48,985 nucleotides of DNA, from contig NZ_JHWJ01000022.1 of NCBI RefSeq assembly GCF_000687555.1, forward strand, positions 1 through 48,985. Reading direction: 5' to 3'. The notes below the pieces were generated by a model that ran no database searches, was not told the origin of the DNA, and worked only from the letters and a program-made list of their open reading frames with translations. Origin of the DNA: [Clostridium] aerotolerans DSM 5434 (GTDB lineage Bacteria; Bacillota; Clostridia; Lachnospirales; Lachnospiraceae). Below, one piece after another: positions 48,482 through 48,985 of the stretch (its first letter is position 1; each line of letters begins with the position of its first letter). The position numbers and the translations under genes are program-made.

Positions 48482-48985
48482 TCTGGCAAAGGAACTCGGT
48501 AAAGACAGCAGTAAGGAGATACTGGATATCTTGGAAAAGCATAATATAAATTTAAAAAGTTCTTCAAACATTTCAGAAGAACAGGCAGCAATCGTAAAAA
48601 AGGAAGTGGGCGGTCATAGCAGAACAAACGCCCAGGGACATTCTGATGCCCATGAAGGTGATGATTCTGATGCACCAAAGAAGAAAATAGCAGCAGTATT
48701 TCGTCCCCAGAATGCTCAGAGCAGACCACAGGGTCAGGGCGGAAGAGATCAGAGACCGAATCAGTCTGGTTCCCAGAGAGAATATCCTGCAAGAAACCAG
48801 CAGGTAAGTGAACAGTCCACGTCATCAGGATCTGACATGAACAGAGAACATAGCACAGGCTACCAGGGAAATAGACCACAGGGGCAGGGCGGCTACCAGG
48901 GAAATAGACCACAGGGCCAGGGCGGCTACCAGGGAAACCGTGACGGAAGACCACAGGGCCAGGGCGGCTACCAGGGAAATCGTGA
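48468..48985 (+). CDS. infB: Translation initiation factor IF-2, N-terminal part
   Basis: The first 172 codons of infB; the gene continues beyond the window. The IF2_N domain (MRVYDLAKELGKDSSKEILD, about residues 1-50) is followed by a low-complexity linker rich in Gln, Arg, Gly and Ser, then repeats of GYQGNRPQGQG from codon 131. GGAGG lies 5 bases before the ATG, which overlaps ylxQ by 14 bases. The G-domain is not in view. Confidence 0.93.
   Translation, partial: MRVYDLAKELGKDSSKEILDILEKHNINLKSSSNISEEQAAIVKKEVGGHSRTNAQGHSDAHEGDDSDAPKKKIAAVFRPQNAQSRPQGQGGRDQRPNQSGSQREYPARNQQVSEQSTSSGSDMNREHSTGYQGNRPQGQGGYQGNRPQGQGGYQGNRDGRPQGQGGYQGNR
48858..48985 (+). repeat. Tandem repeats in the infB linker
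   Basis: Two 33-bp units (48858-48890, 48891-48923) encode GYQGNRPQGQG; a third of 42 bp (48924-48965) has three extra codons giving GYQGNRDGRPQGQG; a fourth begins at 48966 and is cut by the window end. The near-identical bases indicate recent expansion. Confidence 0.9.

Noticed and set aside
48274-48954. Long leftward open frame of 226 codons opposite ylxQ and infB
   Set aside because: It is the antisense shadow of the repeat-rich infB start and ylxQ; the product is Pro/Gly/Phe repeats from the reverse of the GYQGNR units, with no ribosome site.
1-48985. CRISPR arrays, rRNA/tRNA genes, complete insertion sequences, prophage
   Set aside because: No regularly spaced repeats, transposase or integrase reading frames, or stable-RNA signatures were seen on either strand.

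Overview
The window reads as chromosomal DNA of a low-to-moderate GC Firmicute, most likely a Lachnospiraceae-type Clostridium (Lacrimispora/Hungatella-like). The grounds are strong AAGGAGG ribosome binding sites, TTG/GTG starts, Firmicute TTGACA/TATAAT promoters, the order rimP-nusA-ylxR-ylxQ-infB, and many LysR/MerR/TetR/MarR-controlled transport and carbohydrate genes. The genus is inference. I saw no rRNA, tRNA, CRISPR array, phage or complete insertion sequence.

0-11 kb: A leftward two-gene operon encodes a nucleotidyltransferase/PLP-aminotransferase fusion and a SAM methyltransferase. It diverges from a nine-gene zinc operon of about 7.8 kb running from a consensus promoter at 2916 to a terminator at 10814. 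That operon holds a Fur-family (probably Zur) repressor, a small Cys-bearing membrane protein, ZnuA, ZnuC, ZnuB, a COG0523 GTPase, a COG0523-like P-loop domain fused to a DUF318-type permease, its DUF1980/TIGR03943 partner, and a second COG0523 GTPase. It looks like a complete zinc-limitation response with an unusual fused component.

11-21 kb: A secreted GH18 chitinase-like protein, a four-PAS GGDEF/HD-GYP c-di-GMP protein, a MerR locus with a classical 19-bp-spacer promoter, a decayed aldo/keto reductase start and a second DXS-like synthase, a small conserved CxCxxC protein, a lipoprotein and a GH36 alpha-galactosidase.

21-30 kb: An organic-acid region: LysR regulator, divergent aconitase-superfamily hydratase, second LysR, a 51-residue protein, a FUSC-type membrane protein fused to a degenerate HAD domain, a CitMHS-family transporter and a divergent GntR regulator.

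30-45 kb: Accessory material. A TetR gene has paired operators and its putative target carries an internal stop. A DUF6508-like protein is followed by an oppABCDF-type peptide transporter. A TetR/alpha-beta hydrolase/formate-nitrite channel unit has matching operators, and a MarR-pirin operon appears to be transcribed leaderless. A ParD/ParE-like toxin-antitoxin pair lies among relics of a duplicated ABC permease whose intact copy (SsuBC/TauBC type) is next to it. Three similar hairpins mark the permease 3' ends.

45-49 kb: The housekeeping nusA operon, with a structured leader (GCAA tetraloop hairpin), ends inside infB, where tandem Gly/Gln/Arg-rich repeats are cut by the window edge.
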